Source: Rubellimicrobium mesophilum DSM 19309 (GTDB lineage Bacteria > Pseudomonadota > Alphaproteobacteria > Rhodobacterales > Rhodobacteraceae). From it: a stretch of DNA of 64,000 nt. Positions 22,171-30,167 of this stretch are shown here, piece by piece. The notes under the pieces are model-generated. The model was not told where the DNA came from and ran no database searches. It saw only the letters and a program-made list of their open reading frames with translations. Location of the stretch: positions 62,001 to 126,000 of the forward strand of contig NZ_KK088521.1 in the NCBI RefSeq assembly GCF_000600335.2, in the 5' to 3' direction. Made by a program: the position numbers and the translations under genes. Position 1 is the first letter of the stretch. Every line of letters starts with the position of its first letter.

Positions 22171-22821
22171 CTACCTGGCATGTCGCTGTCTCCTTTCGTC
22201 GGGATCGAAGGGCCGGATCCGCCTTGTGGCTAATGCCAGCACTGCCGGCCCGCGCTGGGGCCTCCCCTGGCCGCCGGGGGAGGATGTCGGGGTCGGGCAC
22301 GGGTCCTCCGCCCGCTGGAAGGTGAAGGCCTGGCGGAGGCAGGCCATGTCGGCCGCCGCATCCTCCTCCGGGCCGAGCAGGATCCAACCCCAGAGCTTGC
22401 GCACCCGATGGCGCACGAGCATGGGCAGGACAAAGTGCTCGACCATGACGGTCTGCTCCCGAGGGAGTCGCGCCGTGAACCGGCCCAGGACCGGCATCTC
22501 CGTCTCGAAGGCCCGCGCCAGGTCGTTCCTCCAGTGGAACTGGAAGCCGCCGCAACATCCCCGAAGGACTTCGAAGCCCGGGGCCTCCATGCCTGCCAAG
22601 GTCAGGAGGACGGGATCGGCCTCGTCGATCCGGAAGCGCGTGAAGGGGAGATTGCTCTCGGGCCACGCGCCATAGCTCGCGGTGCCGTCGAGGACCTCGC
22701 CGCCGATGCCCTTGAGCTCGCCGTAGGTTCGGGCCTCGAGGATGCGCTCCAGAAGCCGGAGCGTCGCCGGCAGGAGCGCCTCGCGCCTGGCGATGCCCAT
22801 TCCCCTCAGTCGATGCAACAT
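22171..22821 (-). CDS. Hypothetical protein between two Rnk-like genes
   Basis: This 216-residue protein starts at ATG 22821 with an excellent AAAGGAGG ribosome site about eight bases upstream, so it is very probably expressed. There is no signal peptide or clear membrane helix. The mid part is ordered (LPFTRFRIDEADPVLLTLAG, LRGCCGGFQFHWRNDLARAF, REQTVMVEHFVLPMLVRHRV, KLWGWILLGPEED). The last about 45 residues are Pro/Arg-rich and probably unstructured. The Cys-Cys pair and several His are notable but form no motif I recognise. The flanking Rnk-like genes suggest a role in the same stress or stationary-phase response. No family could be assigned. Confidence 0.65.
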   Translation of the reverse strand: MLHRLRGMGIARREALLPATLRLLERILEARTYGELKGIGGEVLDGTASYGAWPESNLPFTRFRIDEADPVLLTLAGMEAPGFEVLRGCCGGFQFHWRNDLARAFETEMPVLGRFTARLPREQTVMVEHFVLPMLVRHRVRKLWGWILLGPEEDAAADMACLRQAFTFQRAEDPCPTPTSSPGGQGRPQRGPAVLALATRRIRPFDPDERRQRHAR

Positions 22822-22894
22822 GTTCAAGGTCCTCCTTTCGTGCTGGACCGGGTGGCGGCGGATGGTGCTCGCCCCCCGTCCGGGTGGTGCGGGG

Positions 22895-23437
22895 TCAGGC
22901 GGCGCTGGGGCCGGGATCATCGCCACACGCAGTTCGGTCCAAGATGGCTCCACGCCGCATCCGGGCGGTGCTGAGCGAGGTCACCACGGCGCCGGAGGCC
23001 CTCGATGCGGGTTGGACGATCGGTGCCGTCGCCCCGGCCGACCGAGCCGCCTCGGGCTGGTCGAGGACCGCTTCCAGCACCACGTGCTCGACCTCGCCAC
23101 CGACCGTCGGGATGGCCGCACTCCGACCTGCCTGCATCCCCAGCAGCGCCAGGCCGCGCGGCACGCTGATGGGAAGCGTCGCGTCGCGGAGCTTGCCGTC
23201 GGCCCCCCAGACCAGGACCCGCTCGTCGGCCGATCCGGCGCCGATGCGGAAGCGCACCCGGCTGTTCAGGGTCGCCACCTGCGGATCGATCTCGGGCGCG
23301 AAGACGATCGTCGCCGCCTCGAGCTTGCGGGAGAGCATGACGCGCAGGATGTCCTGGCCGGGATCGAGCTGCTGGCGCAGGCCTTCGAGGAGAGCAAAGG
23401 TGCGAGGCGTGAGGGTGATCGGATGGCCGCTGATCAT
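22895..23437 (-). CDS. Rnk/GreA-C-like transcription regulator
   Basis: This 180-residue protein has an N-terminal helical part (MISGHPITLTPRTFALLEGL, RVMLSRKLEAATIVF) and the GreA/GreB C-terminal FKBP-like domain of the Rnk family (DPQVATLNSRVRFRIGAGSA, LPISVPRGLALLGMQAG). A tail of about 45 residues beyond the domain is low complexity and unusual for Rnk. Rnk-type proteins bind RNA polymerase in the secondary channel region and compete with Gre factors and DksA. GGAG lies about ten bases before ATG 23437. It is the first gene of a three-gene minus-strand cluster. Confidence 0.75.
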   Translation of the reverse strand: MISGHPITLTPRTFALLEGLRQQLDPGQDILRVMLSRKLEAATIVFAPEIDPQVATLNSRVRFRIGAGSADERVLVWGADGKLRDATLPISVPRGLALLGMQAGRSAAIPTVGGEVEHVVLEAVLDQPEAARSAGATAPIVQPASRASGAVVTSLSTARMRRGAILDRTACGDDPGPSAA

Positions 23438-24116
23438 CGGTGGTCTCCAAGGGAAAAGAGGAGGTTCGTGCCCCGTGGGCGAAGCGCGGATGATCCGACC
23501 CTGGCCGGGCCGGTCCTCGGGGATCAGGCCGCGCCAGGGGTCAGCCGCGTGCCGGCAGGACGCGAAGGACGGATCATCGGCAGCCCCGGGACGTGCCCGA
23601 TCCCTCCGGTCGGCGACCTTCGCGGAACGGGCGAACGGAATGCCAAGCGCCGTCGCATCCGATCCAAGCGGACAGGACCGGGTCGATAGTATGTCAGAGC
23701 TGTTCGGATACGATCACGGTTCCCCTAAGCTGGCCGGGCGCAATGAGGCCAGCTTAGGGCGGCTATCCTTCGACCGGCTGTTCCCGGCGAGGGGTCCTAT
23801 GTTCGAACGACGTGATCATGCCTCGATATTAGGCCCTGACGGAACCAAATCAAGACATGGGAACGGCGCCGTGATCCTGCGTCGCGGGCCGAGGCGTCAC
23901 CCGGCACCGCGACTTCGCCCGCCGCTCCGGGCGTCGACGGATCGGGCTCGCTCGTCCCACCTTTCCTGAGGTCGGTGCCGGAGGGACGACGCTCCGAGAA
24001 GCGGGGGCAGGTCCACGCCGTCTCGCCCCCTATCCGTCGGCGGCGTTGGCCCCGTGAACTCCGGCGCAAGAGGCGGTAGCCTCGGGAGCGGAACGCCGCA
24101 TCGGAGAGAGCCGCCG
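23438..24116. other. Gene-free stretch with a strong inverted repeat
   Basis: No frame in these 679 bases looks like a protein. The left part is the leader of the Rnk-like cluster. The middle contains the 13-bp inverted repeat at 23723-23759. The segment around 23785-23850 (CGAACGACGTGATCATGCC and CGATATTAGG) is AT-richer and may hold a promoter. The right end is the LysR gene leader. Confidence 0.6.
23723..23759. repeat. Perfect 13-bp inverted repeat with 11-base loop
   Basis: CCCTAAGCTGGCC (23723-23735) and GGCCAGCTTAGGG (23747-23759) are exact reverse complements around an eleven-base loop. There is no T-run on either side, so a simple intrinsic terminator is not favoured. Confidence 0.75.
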
Positions 24117-24995
24117 TTGGAACTCGACCAGATCCCACCCCTCAACACGCTGATCGCCTTCCAGACGGTCGCGCGCTGCGGCAGCTTCTCGGATGCGGCC
24201 GCCGTCCTCGGCCTGACGCAGAGCGGGGTGAGCCGACGGATCAAGCGGCTCGAGGACGAGGTCGGCGCGGAGCTCTTCGAGCGGCTCGCCTCCGGGGTGA
24301 CGCTGACGCGCACCGGCGAGGACTACGCGCAGGAGGTCGGGCGGGCGCTCGACGTGCTGGCGAACCTGGGCGAGCGCTCGCTCGGCCGGCGGGTCCAGGG
24401 GCGGCTCACGGTCGCCTGCTCGCGTGCGGTGGGGGAGCTGTGGCTGGTGCCGCGCCTCGGCGGCCTGAGCGCGGAGTTCCCGGACCTGGAGCTGAAGCTC
24501 CTCGTCGACGACAACTTTACCCACATGCGCAGCGACGAATACGACCTCGCCATCGCGTTCCTGCTCAACCCGCCGCCGGAGCAGGTCCTCGGCCAGCTCG
24601 GTCGCGAGGAGATGGTGCCGGTGATGGCCCCTTCCCTGCCGCCGCTGGCCGAGCAGGCGCGCCCCGTGATCTTCGCCATCGAGGAGACCTTCAAGGAGTG
24701 GACCGACTGGGGGAACTGGCTGTCGGAAGCCGGGCTCCACCTGCCCGAGGCGGCCCGGCGCTGGAAGCTCAACGACTACGACATGGCGGTCCGGTCGGCG
24801 CGGGCGGGGCTGGGCGTCGCCATGGGTTGGACCTGGCTCGTGCGCGACGACCTCGACTCGGGTCGCCTCGTCCCGGCGCATCCCCATGTCCTGACGGGCC
24901 GCGGCGGCTACTTTCTCCTGCGGCCGCCGGAGCGGCATATGCGCCAGCTCGCCCGCCGCGTGGCCGACTGGATGCTGGCGAGCAATCGGCCGTGA
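24117..24995 (+). CDS. LysR-family regulator (GcvA-like)
   Basis: This 292-residue regulator has an N-terminal winged HTH (PPLNTLIAFQTVARCGSFSDA, LGLTQSGVSRRIKRLEDEVG) and a C-terminal periplasmic-binding-like effector domain (RLTVACSRAVGELWLVPRL through DDLDSGRLVPAHPHVL). GcvA-type sequences share the PPLNTL opening. The start is a TTG at 24117 preceded by GGAGAGAG; an in-frame upstream ATG adds 21 unlikely residues. It lies 180 bases upstream of and in line with the peptide ABC transporter. A palindrome in that gap suggests it controls the transporter. The effector is unknown. Confidence 0.88.
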   Translation: MELDQIPPLNTLIAFQTVARCGSFSDAAAVLGLTQSGVSRRIKRLEDEVGAELFERLASGVTLTRTGEDYAQEVGRALDVLANLGERSLGRRVQGRLTVACSRAVGELWLVPRLGGLSAEFPDLELKLLVDDNFTHMRSDEYDLAIAFLLNPPPEQVLGQLGREEMVPVMAPSLPPLAEQARPVIFAIEETFKEWTDWGNWLSEAGLHLPEAARRWKLNDYDMAVRSARAGLGVAMGWTWLVRDDLDSGRLVPAHPHVLTGRGGYFLLRPPERHMRQLARRVADWMLASNRP

Positions 24996-25019
24996 CACCC
25001 CCCTGCGGATGGCGAAAGC

Positions 25020-25035
25020 GTCATGAGGTCATGAC
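25020..25035. promoter_or_regulatory. Palindromic candidate operator upstream of the peptide transporter
   Basis: GTCATGAGGTCATGAC has perfect seven-base arms with a two-base spacer, and a further GTCAT half-site follows at 25041. It stands about 145 bases before the binding-protein start. Its TCATGAGGTCATGA core fits the loose T-N11-A form of LysR sites. It also spans the 3' flank of the LysR gene. Confidence 0.5.
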
Positions 25036-25178
25036 GAAAAGTCATTTGCTGGCCCTCGTTATGAAAAGTTACGGCTTCGAGAGGGAAGGAACTCATGGCG
25101 AACATGGGTCCGGACGGCCGTTGCCGGCAGCTCGGTCCCGTCGGCCCGGGTCGCGGCCCGGAGAGGAAGGGGGAGGAA

Positions 25179-26726
25179 ATGACGTTTCATAAGGGTCTCG
25201 TTCTCGATCGTCGGAGCCTGATCGCCGGCGCCTCGGCCCTGGGCCTGACCGGTCTCCTGGGTCGGCCGGCCCTCGCGCAGGAGACGCCGCGCAAGGGCGG
25301 CGTCTTCGTGATGGGCATCGGCGGCGGCTCGACGACCGACGACTTCGACATCCGCAAGCTCAACGACTGGGTGCCGGTCAACCAGGCCTACATGGTGATG
25401 AACGGCCTCGTGGAGATCGACTCCGACAACCGCGCGCAGCCCGAGCTGTTCGAGAGCTGGGAGGCCGCCGAGGGCGCCGCCGAGTGGACCTTCAAGGTGC
25501 GCCAGGGCGTCACCTTCCACGACGGCAAGACGCTGACCGCCGACGACATCATCTACTCGCTGAACCTCCATCGCGGCGACACCGGATCGGCCGCCCGCTC
25601 CGTCGCGGCGGCCTTCAAGGACGTGGCCAAGGTCTCGGACAGCGAGATCCGCATCACGCTGGAAAGCGGCAACGCCGACCTGCCCTATGTGCTGTCCGAC
25701 TACCACTTCCTCGTCGTGCCCGAGGGCTTCGAGGACTGGTCCAACCCGATCGGCACCGGCCCCTTCAAGGTCGAGAGCATGGAGCCCGGCGTCCGCGCGC
25801 GCTTCGTCGCAACGAATCCTACTGAAGCCCGCTGCGCCAACGTGGACGCGGTCGAGGTCATCGTCATCAACGACATCGCGGCGCGGACCAATGCTCTGAT
25901 GTCGGGGCAGGTCCAGGCGATCAACAGCCTCGACTTCAAGACGGTGGACCTTCTGGGCCGCAACCCGAACCTGCAGATCGTGCGCTCGGCCGGGGGGCAG
26001 CACTTCACCTTCCTGATGGACTGCACGCAGGCGCCCTTCACCGACAACAACGTGCGCCTCGCCATCAAGCACGCCGTCGACCGAGAGCAGCTCCTCCAGA
26101 CGGCGCTGCTGGGCAACGGCCGGCTCGGCAACGACCACCCGATCCCGAGCACCGACCGCTTCTACAACAGCGAGCTTCCGCAACGGGTCTACGACCCCGA
26201 GAAGGCGAAGTTCTACCTCAAGCAGGCCGGGATGGAGAACCTGAGCGTGACGCTCTCCACCTCGGACGCGGCCTTCCCCGGCGCGGTGGACGCGGCGGCG
26301 ATCTTCCGCACCGCCGCCGCCCCGGCCGGCATCGACGTGGAGCTCAAGCGCGAGCCTGCCGACGGCTACTGGGACAACGTCTGGATGAAGGTGCCGTTCT
26401 GCATGTCCTACTGGGGCGGACGACCGACGGCCGATCAGATGCTGACCATCGCCTACCAATCCACCTCGGCCCAGAACGACACGCACTGGAAGAACGAGGA
26501 GTTCGACCGGCTGCTCGTGGAGGCGCGCGCGCTGCTGGACGACGAGCGCCGGAAGGAGATCTACTGGCGCCTGCAGGAGATCCTCCACGACGAGGGCGGC
26601 GCCATGATCCCGATGTTCGGGGACTACCTCGACGGGGTCTCGACGCAGGTGAAGGGCGTCACGCCGCATCCCATGTTCAACCTCATGGGCGCCCGCATGG
26701 CCGAGAAGATCTGGCTCGAAGGCTGA
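25179..26726 (+). CDS. Peptide/oligopeptide ABC transporter substrate-binding protein
   Basis: This periplasmic binding protein of 515 residues belongs to solute-binding family 5 (DppA/OppA). The N terminus carries a twin-arginine signal (LDRRSLIAGASALGLTGLLG, cleavage probably after PALA), so export may be by Tat. Family 5 features include VTFHDGKTLTADDIIYSLN, NPIGTGPFKVESMEPG and the C-terminal WRLQEILHDEGGAMIPMFG. ATG 25179 has GGGAGGA directly upstream. The frame extends upstream but without signal-like sequence. First gene of a five-gene operon; its stop overlaps the first permease start (TGATG). Confidence 0.93.
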   Translation: MTFHKGLVLDRRSLIAGASALGLTGLLGRPALAQETPRKGGVFVMGIGGGSTTDDFDIRKLNDWVPVNQAYMVMNGLVEIDSDNRAQPELFESWEAAEGAAEWTFKVRQGVTFHDGKTLTADDIIYSLNLHRGDTGSAARSVAAAFKDVAKVSDSEIRITLESGNADLPYVLSDYHFLVVPEGFEDWSNPIGTGPFKVESMEPGVRARFVATNPTEARCANVDAVEVIVINDIAARTNALMSGQVQAINSLDFKTVDLLGRNPNLQIVRSAGGQHFTFLMDCTQAPFTDNNVRLAIKHAVDREQLLQTALLGNGRLGNDHPIPSTDRFYNSELPQRVYDPEKAKFYLKQAGMENLSVTLSTSDAAFPGAVDAAAIFRTAAAPAGIDVELKREPADGYWDNVWMKVPFCMSYWGGRPTADQMLTIAYQSTSAQNDTHWKNEEFDRLLVEARALLDDERRKEIYWRLQEILHDEGGAMIPMFGDYLDGVSTQVKGVTPHPMFNLMGARMAEKIWLEG

Positions 26727-27685
26727 TGTCGCGGCTGATCCTCGGGCGGCTCGCCTGGGGGCTGCTGACGCTCTGGCTGGTCTCCGTCCTGGTTTTCGCC
26801 GGGACGGAGCTCCTGCCGGGCGACGTGGCCGCCGCGATCCTCGGCCAGAACGCCACCCCGGAATCGCTGGCGGCGCTGCGCGAGGAGCTCGGGCTGAACG
26901 CGCCCGCGCTCCAGCGCTATGTCGCATGGCTGCTGGGGTTCCTGCACGGCGACCTCGGGGAGTCGCTGGCCAACCGCACGCCGGTGGCCGAGCTGCTCTG
27001 GCCTCGTTTCGGCAACACCATGGCGCTCGCGGCCTATGCGGCCGTCGTCGCGGTGCCGCTGGCGGTGACGCTGGGCATCCTCTCGGCCGTGCGGCGGGGC
27101 TCGCTCTTCGACCGGGGCGCGAACGTCATCGCGCTGGCGACGGTGTCGCTGCCCGAGTACTTCCTGGGGCTCCTGCTGATCCTGCTGCTGTCGGTGCGGA
27201 CCGGGCTGCTGCCGAGCCTCGCCAACACCTACGAGGGGATGGGCTTCCTCGCCTGGCTCCAAGCCACGACGCTGCCGATGATCGTGCTGACGCTGGTCAC
27301 GGTGGCCCAGATCATGCGGATGACGCGGACGGCGGTGCTGGGCGTCATGGACCAGCCCTTCATCGAGATGGCCTATCTCAAGGGGCTGCGGAACGGCCGG
27401 GTGGTGCTGCGCCACGCGGTGCCGAACGCGGCCGCGCCCATCGTCAACGTCGTGGCCTTCAACATCGCCTACCTCATCACGGGCGTCGTGCTGGTCGAGG
27501 CGGTCTTCAACTACAACGGGCTCGGCCGCTTCATGGTGGACGCGGTGTCCAAGCGCGACCTGCCGATGGTGCAGGGGGCCGCCATGGTCTTCGCGGCGGT
27601 CTACGTGCTGCTCAACATGACGGCCGACATCGCGGCCATCGCCCTGAACCCCCGCCTGCGCCACCCGCGCGCCAAGGAGGCCTGA
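26726..27685 (+). CDS. Peptide ABC transporter permease, DppB type
   Basis: This inner-membrane subunit of 319 residues has about six membrane helices, the first at LAWGLLTLWLVSVLVFAGTE. The family N-terminal pattern LLPGDVAAAILGQNATPESLAALREELGL and the EAA loop EMAYLKGLRNGRVVLRHAVPNA are present. The ATG overlaps the binding-protein stop by one base. The frame is intact and length is normal. Confidence 0.93.
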   Translation: MSRLILGRLAWGLLTLWLVSVLVFAGTELLPGDVAAAILGQNATPESLAALREELGLNAPALQRYVAWLLGFLHGDLGESLANRTPVAELLWPRFGNTMALAAYAAVVAVPLAVTLGILSAVRRGSLFDRGANVIALATVSLPEYFLGLLLILLLSVRTGLLPSLANTYEGMGFLAWLQATTLPMIVLTLVTVAQIMRMTRTAVLGVMDQPFIEMAYLKGLRNGRVVLRHAVPNAAAPIVNVVAFNIAYLITGVVLVEAVFNYNGLGRFMVDAVSKRDLPMVQGAAMVFAAVYVLLNMTADIAAIALNPRLRHPRAKEA

Positions 27686-27688
27686 GCC

Positions 27689-28519
27689 ATGGCCCCGCGC
27701 GCGCTGCGCTCCGTCCCCCCGACGGCCTGGATCGGCATGGCGCTGATCGCGCTCAACCTCCTGATGTTCCTGCTCGGGCCCGAGCTTGCCCCCTTCGGGC
27801 AGGAGGAGACCGTGGGAGCGCCCTTCGACCCGCCCTCGGCCGGGCATCTCCTCGGCCTCGATCAGAACGGGCGCGACATGCTCTCGCGGCTGCTCTACGG
27901 CGCGCGGATGTCCATCGGCGTTTCGCTGGCGGCGGTGGCGCTGTCCTTCTCGCTCGGCGTGCCGCTCGGCATCCTGGCCGCGATCCGGGGCCGCGCGGTG
28001 GACACTGTCCTCTCCCGCGTCGTAGACACGGTGATGAGCGTGCCGGTCCTGATCTCGGCGCTCGTCGTGCTCCAGGCGCTCGGGTCGAGCCTTCCGGTCC
28101 TGATCGTGACCATCGGGCTTCTGGACTCGACCCGCGTGTTCCGCCTGTCGCGCATCGTGGCGCAGGGGATCAACGCCATGGAATACGCCGAGGTCGCGCG
28201 GCTGCGGGGCGAGGGGCTCGGCTGGATGATCGGGCGCGAGATCCTGCCCAACGCCATGCCGCCCCTGGTCGCCGAGTTCGGCCTGCGCTTCTGCTTCACC
28301 TTCCTCTTCGTCGCGGGCCTGTCCTACCTCGGCCTCGGCGTGCAGCCGCCCTTCGCGGACTGGGGCGGCATGGTGCGGGACAACCAGCAGGGCATCCTCT
28401 ACGGCCTCTACGCGCCGCTCTTCCCGGCGGCGGCGATCGCGCTCCTGACCATCGGAGTCAACCTCGTGGTGGACTGGCTCCTGGCCGGGCGGACGACCGT
28501 GCAGGGAGAGAACCGATGA
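27689..28519 (+). CDS. Peptide ABC transporter permease, DppC type
   Basis: This is the second inner-membrane subunit, 276 residues. The family marker HLLGLDQNGRDMLSRLLYGARMS follows the first membrane helix, and the EAA loop is EYAEVARLRGEGLGWMIGREILPNA. The C-terminal YLGLGVQPPFADWGGMV block is typical of DppC. It follows the first permease by three bases and overlaps the ATPase gene as ATGA. Confidence 0.93.
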   Translation: MAPRALRSVPPTAWIGMALIALNLLMFLLGPELAPFGQEETVGAPFDPPSAGHLLGLDQNGRDMLSRLLYGARMSIGVSLAAVALSFSLGVPLGILAAIRGRAVDTVLSRVVDTVMSVPVLISALVVLQALGSSLPVLIVTIGLLDSTRVFRLSRIVAQGINAMEYAEVARLRGEGLGWMIGREILPNAMPPLVAEFGLRFCFTFLFVAGLSYLGLGVQPPFADWGGMVRDNQQGILYGLYAPLFPAAAIALLTIGVNLVVDWLLAGRTTVQGENR

Positions 28520-30129
28520 GCGCCCCGCGCGACTCCGTGCTCGCGATCCGGGACCTCCGGGTCGTGGCGCCGAACGGCGCGGTGCTGGTGGACGGCATCT
28601 CGCTCGACCTGCCGCGCGGCGAGATCCTGGGCCTGATCGGCGAGTCCGGGGCGGGCAAGTCCACGATCGGCCTCGCCGCCATGGGCTACGGCCGGGGCGG
28701 CTGCCGCATCGCCGGGGGCCGGATCGAGCTTGCCGGGACCGAGCTGACCGCGAGCTCCCGCCCCGTGCGCGAGGCGATGCGCGGTGCGCGGATCGCCTAT
28801 GTCGCCCAGAGCGCGGCGGCGGCCTTCGACCCCGCCATGCGCCTCGACCGGCAGATCCTCGAGACGCCGCTCCAGCACGGGCTCATGTCCGCGGCGGAGG
28901 CGCGGGACTGGATGGTCGAGCTGTTTCGCGCGCTGCAGCTTCCCGACCCGGAAGGTTTCGGCCGGCGCTACCCGCACCAGGTCTCGGGCGGGCAGCTCCA
29001 GCGGGCGATGATGGCCATGGCGATGTCCGGCAAGCCCGACGTGCTCGTGCTCGACGAGCCGACCACGGCGCTCGACGTGACCACCCAGGTCGAGGTCCTG
29101 GCCCTCCTGCGCGACACGATCCGCCGCTACGGCACGAGCGCGCTATACATCACCCACGACCTCGCCGTGGTGGCGCAACTCGCCGACCGGCTGATGGTGC
29201 TGCGCCATGGCCGCGAGGTCGAGAGCGGCACCACCGCCGAGGTGCTCGAGTCCCCGCGCGAGGACTACACCCGCCGGCTGGTGGCCGAGCGGCGCGAGTC
29301 CCTCGCCCCCGCCGCCGGCGTTCGGCACGACGCCGGCGAGACGGTGCTCGATTTGCGGAACGTGGATGCGGGCTACGGCGGCTCGCTGGTGCTGCAGGAC
29401 GTGTCGCTGTCGGTGCGGCGTGGCGAGACGCTGGCCGTGGTGGGCGAGTCCGGCTCGGGCAAGTCCACCCTCGCCCGTTTAGTCGCGGGCCTGCTGCCGC
29501 CCGCGCGCGGCGTGGTGGATTTCCGGGGAAGGCCACTGCCCGGCAGCTACCGCGACCGCGACCTCGCCGGCCTCAAGTCGATCCAGATGATCTACCAGCT
29601 TCCCGACGTGGCGCTGAACCCGCGCCAGACGGTCGGAGAGGCCATCGGTCGCCCCCTCGCCTTCTACCGCGGCCTGCGCGGGGCGGCGCGGCGGGAGGAG
29701 GTGGCCCGGCTCCTCGCGCTGATCGGCCTGCCCGGGGACTTCGCGGACCGCCTGCCGGGCGCGCTCTCGGGCGGGCAGAATCAGCGCGTCTGCATCGCTC
29801 GGGCGCTGGCGGCCGAGCCCGACCTCCTGATCTGCGACGAGGTGACCTCGGCCCTGGACCCGCTGATCGCCGAGGACATCCTGCGCCTCCTGCGGCGGCT
29901 GCAGGACGAGCTCGGCATGACCTACCTCTTCATCACGCACGACCTGTCGGTGGTGCGCCGCCTGGCCGACCGAACCGTCGTGATGCAGAAGGGCCGGATC
30001 GTCGAGGAGGGACCGACCGCCACCCTCTTCGAGACGCCCCGGGCCGCCTACACCCGGACGCTCCTCGACTCGGTCCCCGAGCTTCGCCGCGACTGGCTCG
30101 ACGGCGTGCTCGCGCGGCGCGTCCGCTAA
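28516..30129 (+). CDS. Fused double ATPase of a peptide ABC transporter (DppD-DppF)
   Basis: This cytoplasmic ATP-binding subunit of 537 residues joins two nucleotide-binding domains. Domain 1 has Walker [10 protein letters not shown], signature [10 protein letters not shown] and Walker [13 protein letters not shown]; domain 2 has Walker [10 protein letters not shown], signature [10 protein letters not shown] and Walker [13 protein letters not shown]. Domain 2 has Cys-Asp-Glu in place of the more usual Leu-Asp-Glu, a conservative change. The fusion replaces separate DppD and DppF genes and is common in peptide and nickel transporters. ATG 28516 overlaps the permease stop. Confidence 0.93.
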   Translation: MSAPRDSVLAIRDLRVVAPNGAVLVDGISLDLPRGEILGLIGESGAGKSTIGLAAMGYGRGGCRIAGGRIELAGTELTASSRPVREAMRGARIAYVAQSAAAAFDPAMRLDRQILETPLQHGLMSAAEARDWMVELFRALQLPDPEGFGRRYPHQVSGGQLQRAMMAMAMSGKPDVLVLDEPTTALDVTTQVEVLALLRDTIRRYGTSALYITHDLAVVAQLADRLMVLRHGREVESGTTAEVLESPREDYTRRLVAERRESLAPAAGVRHDAGETVLDLRNVDAGYGGSLVLQDVSLSVRRGETLAVVGESGSGKSTLARLVAGLLPPARGVVDFRGRPLPGSYRDRDLAGLKSIQMIYQLPDVALNPRQTVGEAIGRPLAFYRGLRGAARREEVARLLALIGLPGDFADRLPGALSGGQNQRVCIARALAAEPDLLICDEVTSALDPLIAEDILRLLRRLQDELGMTYLFITHDLSVVRRLADRTVVMQKGRIVEEGPTATLFETPRAAYTRTLLDSVPELRRDWLDGVLARRVR

Positions 30130-30167
30130 CCGCACCCCAACGGAACCTGCCTACGGAAGGACTCTTC

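Noticed and set aside
22884-23969. A 361-residue plus-strand frame across the Rnk-like region
   Set aside because: Arg/Ser/Pro-rich text antisense to a recognisable Rnk-like gene.
21270-24116. Genomic island integrated at tRNA-Asn
   Set aside because: No integrase and no direct repeat of the tRNA 3' end were found in the window; the sparse region alone is not enough.
26926-30129. A 1067-residue plus-strand frame ending in the ABC ATPase
   Set aside because: The first half is out of frame with the two permeases; the ATPase starts at 28516 with a four-base overlap.
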